6,761 nt of DNA from Actinomycetota bacterium (GTDB lineage: Bacteria > Actinomycetota > Humimicrobiia > Humimicrobiales > Humimicrobiaceae): contig JACVJB010000046.1 in the NCBI GenBank assembly GCA_015711775.1, positions 1-6,761 of the forward strand. Direction: 5' to 3'. Below the pieces are notes generated by a model. That model made no database searches. It saw only the letters and a program-made list of their open reading frames with translations, and was not told the origin of the DNA. Positions within the stretch are counted from its first letter, which is position 1. Each line of letters starts with the position of its first letter. Position numbers and translations under genes: made by a program. Shown one piece after another: positions 6,091 to 6,761 of this stretch.

Positions 6091-6093
6091 GGG
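6084..6093. repeat. CCCTTAAGGG palindrome just before the HAD ribosome binding site
   Basis: This perfect 10-bp palindrome overlaps the stop codon of the possible small ORF and abuts the AAAGGA Shine-Dalgarno sequence (6094-6099), which is eight bases before the ATG at 6108. As RNA it could form only a three-pair stem, so if it has a function it is more likely a protein site on DNA. It could be chance. Confidence 0.3.
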
Positions 6094-6107
6094 AAAGGAC
6101 ATTATAA

Positions 6108-6752
6108 ATGATAAAAGCAGTATTTTTTGACATGGATGGAACCATTGCAGACAGTGAAAAAATCGCATGGAAAGTCACAAGAGCATATATGGAAAAACAC
6201 GGTATTGTACTCTCACTTAATGAAGAAAAACTCCTATACGGACTCGTGTGGAAAGAGTCCATCAAAAAAATACTTGAAAGCAGAGGGCTTAAATACAGTC
6301 AGAGCATTAAAAATACAATTAAGGAAAGATATGTGCGGAATTTAAGAAAAGAAGTAACCGCAATGCCTTATATACATGATTTGCTAAGAATGCTTAAAGG
6401 GCATTTTAAAATCGGGCTTGCCACAAACAGCCGGCTAAGGGAAGTTAATATTATATTTGACAGGCTTGGCTTTCATGAGTTTTTTGATATAAAGCTTGCA
6501 AGAAATCATATTAAAAATGTAAAGCCACATCCTGAAATATATTTAAAAGGCGCTGAAATTTTTAAAGTCAAACCCTATGAATGCGTGGTTTTTGAAGATT
6601 CAATAGTAGGCATTACTGCAGCAAAGAGCGCCGGCATGAAGTGTATTGCTATAGTAAACACATACCCTGCCCAGGATCTGAAAGCCGCAGATGTAATAAT
6701 TAATGACTATAGGGAAATGGATATTGAAAAAATAAAAGATTTAGCTAAATAA
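6108..6752 (+). CDS. HAD-superfamily hydrolase, beta-phosphoglucomutase/phosphatase-like
   Basis: This 214-residue soluble enzyme has all four HAD motifs. DMDGT (8-12) carries the nucleophile D8 and acid/base D10. LATNS (104-108) gives the phosphate-binding T106. K139 lies in NVKPHPEIY (137-145). FEDSIVGITAAKSAG (162-176) carries the metal ligands E163 and D164. An all-helical cap between motif I and II (about 15-85) and the ED...G..AA form of the last motif place it in HAD subfamily IA, with beta-phosphoglucomutase and sugar-phosphate or 2-deoxyglucose-6-phosphate phosphatases. It probably hydrolyses or isomerises a small phosphorylated sugar in the cytoplasm; a mutase and a phosphatase cannot be separated by these motifs. 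The start is well supported by AAAGGA at 6094-6099. It diverges from the exporter gene, and the next ATG directly abuts its stop, so it may lead an operon running off the window. Confidence 0.93.
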   Translation: MIKAVFFDMDGTIADSEKIAWKVTRAYMEKHGIVLSLNEEKLLYGLVWKESIKKILESRGLKYSQSIKNTIKERYVRNLRKEVTAMPYIHDLLRMLKGHFKIGLATNSRLREVNIIFDRLGFHEFFDIKLARNHIKNVKPHPEIYLKGAEIFKVKPYECVVFEDSIVGITAAKSAGMKCIAIVNTYPAQDLKAADVIINDYREMDIEKIKDLAK

Positions 6753-6761
6753 ATGAGCAAT
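6753..6761 (+). CDS. Possible start of the next gene, cut by the window edge
   Basis: ATG AGC AAT begins at the base after the HAD stop codon (TAA 6750-6752). Abutting stop and start codons are common in translationally coupled operons. Only three codons are visible and there is no Shine-Dalgarno sequence in the preceding A/T-rich bases, so this is weakly supported. Confidence 0.2.

Larger units (their letters stand above)
5830..6107. other. Divergent intergenic region with a very AT-rich tract
   Basis: This 278-base spacer separates the exporter gene (leftward) from the HAD gene (rightward). From 5831 to 5990 I count only about nine G or C bases, roughly 94% A+T; after that the composition returns toward normal. 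It contains the 14-bp palindrome TAATAATATTATTA (5922-5935). CATAAT on the minus strand (5848-5843) is 13 bases before the exporter ATG. TATAAT occurs on the minus strand at 5873-5868 and on the plus strand at 5949-5954 and 6069-6074. The tract would be strongly curved or easily melted and probably carries promoters for both genes, but which boxes are used cannot be read off. Confidence 0.5.

Noticed and set aside
6050..6345. Minus-strand frame 6050-6265 and plus-strand frame 6127-6345 over the HAD gene
   Set aside because: Both overlap a HAD gene with all four catalytic motifs in the 6108 frame; neither has a start signal or family resemblance.
1..6761. Whole-window search for a defence island, mobile element, CRISPR, retron or biosynthetic cluster
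   Set aside because: No nuclease, helicase, reverse transcriptase, transposase, toxin-antitoxin pair, phased repeat or structured RNA is visible. The genes are ordinary transport, envelope and metabolic types in mixed orientations.

Overview
The window is AT-rich bacterial chromosomal DNA, roughly two-thirds A+T overall, with heavy use of ATA, AAA and AGA codons. Every open frame ends in TAA or TAG, and nothing suggests a variant genetic code. Half of the clear genes have a good Shine-Dalgarno sequence and half have none. This fits an AT-rich, probably anaerobic or uncultured bacterial lineage, but I cannot name a genus from these genes. There are no rRNA or tRNA genes, CRISPR arrays, transposases, phage genes or defence genes, and no sign of recent insertion.

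Layout. (1) 1-215 has no gene and is AT-rich. (2) 216-1157 (-) encodes an unrecognised protein: an amphipathic repeat region, an acidic disordered linker, then four membrane helices. (3) 1158-1383 is a divergent promoter region with short dyads. (4) 1384-3175 (+) is a two-gene unit. It starts with a 59-residue two-helix membrane protein of the DUF1328/YtjA type, easily missed because it is short, followed 19 bases later by a 530-residue sodium:solute symporter. A weak intrinsic terminator follows. (5) 3364-4566 (+) encodes a membrane-bound family 2 glycosyltransferase of the group that includes carotenoid and hopanoid glycosyltransferases. (6) 4579-5829 (-) encodes a 12-helix major facilitator exporter, convergent with the glycosyltransferase and separated from it by only 12 bases. 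(7) 5830-6107 is a divergent spacer with a stretch of about 94% A+T and a possible 43-codon small ORF. (8) 6108-6752 (+) encodes a HAD-family phosphatase or phosphoglucomutase-like enzyme. An ATG directly abuts its stop at the window edge.

How the genes work together. Most of the window is envelope and transport: four or five of the proteins are integral to the membrane. I see no single pathway that unites them. Only the DUF1328-like gene and the symporter are close enough to be called an operon with confidence. I did not find a convincing new multi-gene system. The points worth a second look are the 216-1157 protein, the overlooked DUF1328-like gene next to a symporter, a CTTTTAAAAAG-type dyad repeated just upstream of two -10 boxes, and the small ORF upstream of the HAD gene.
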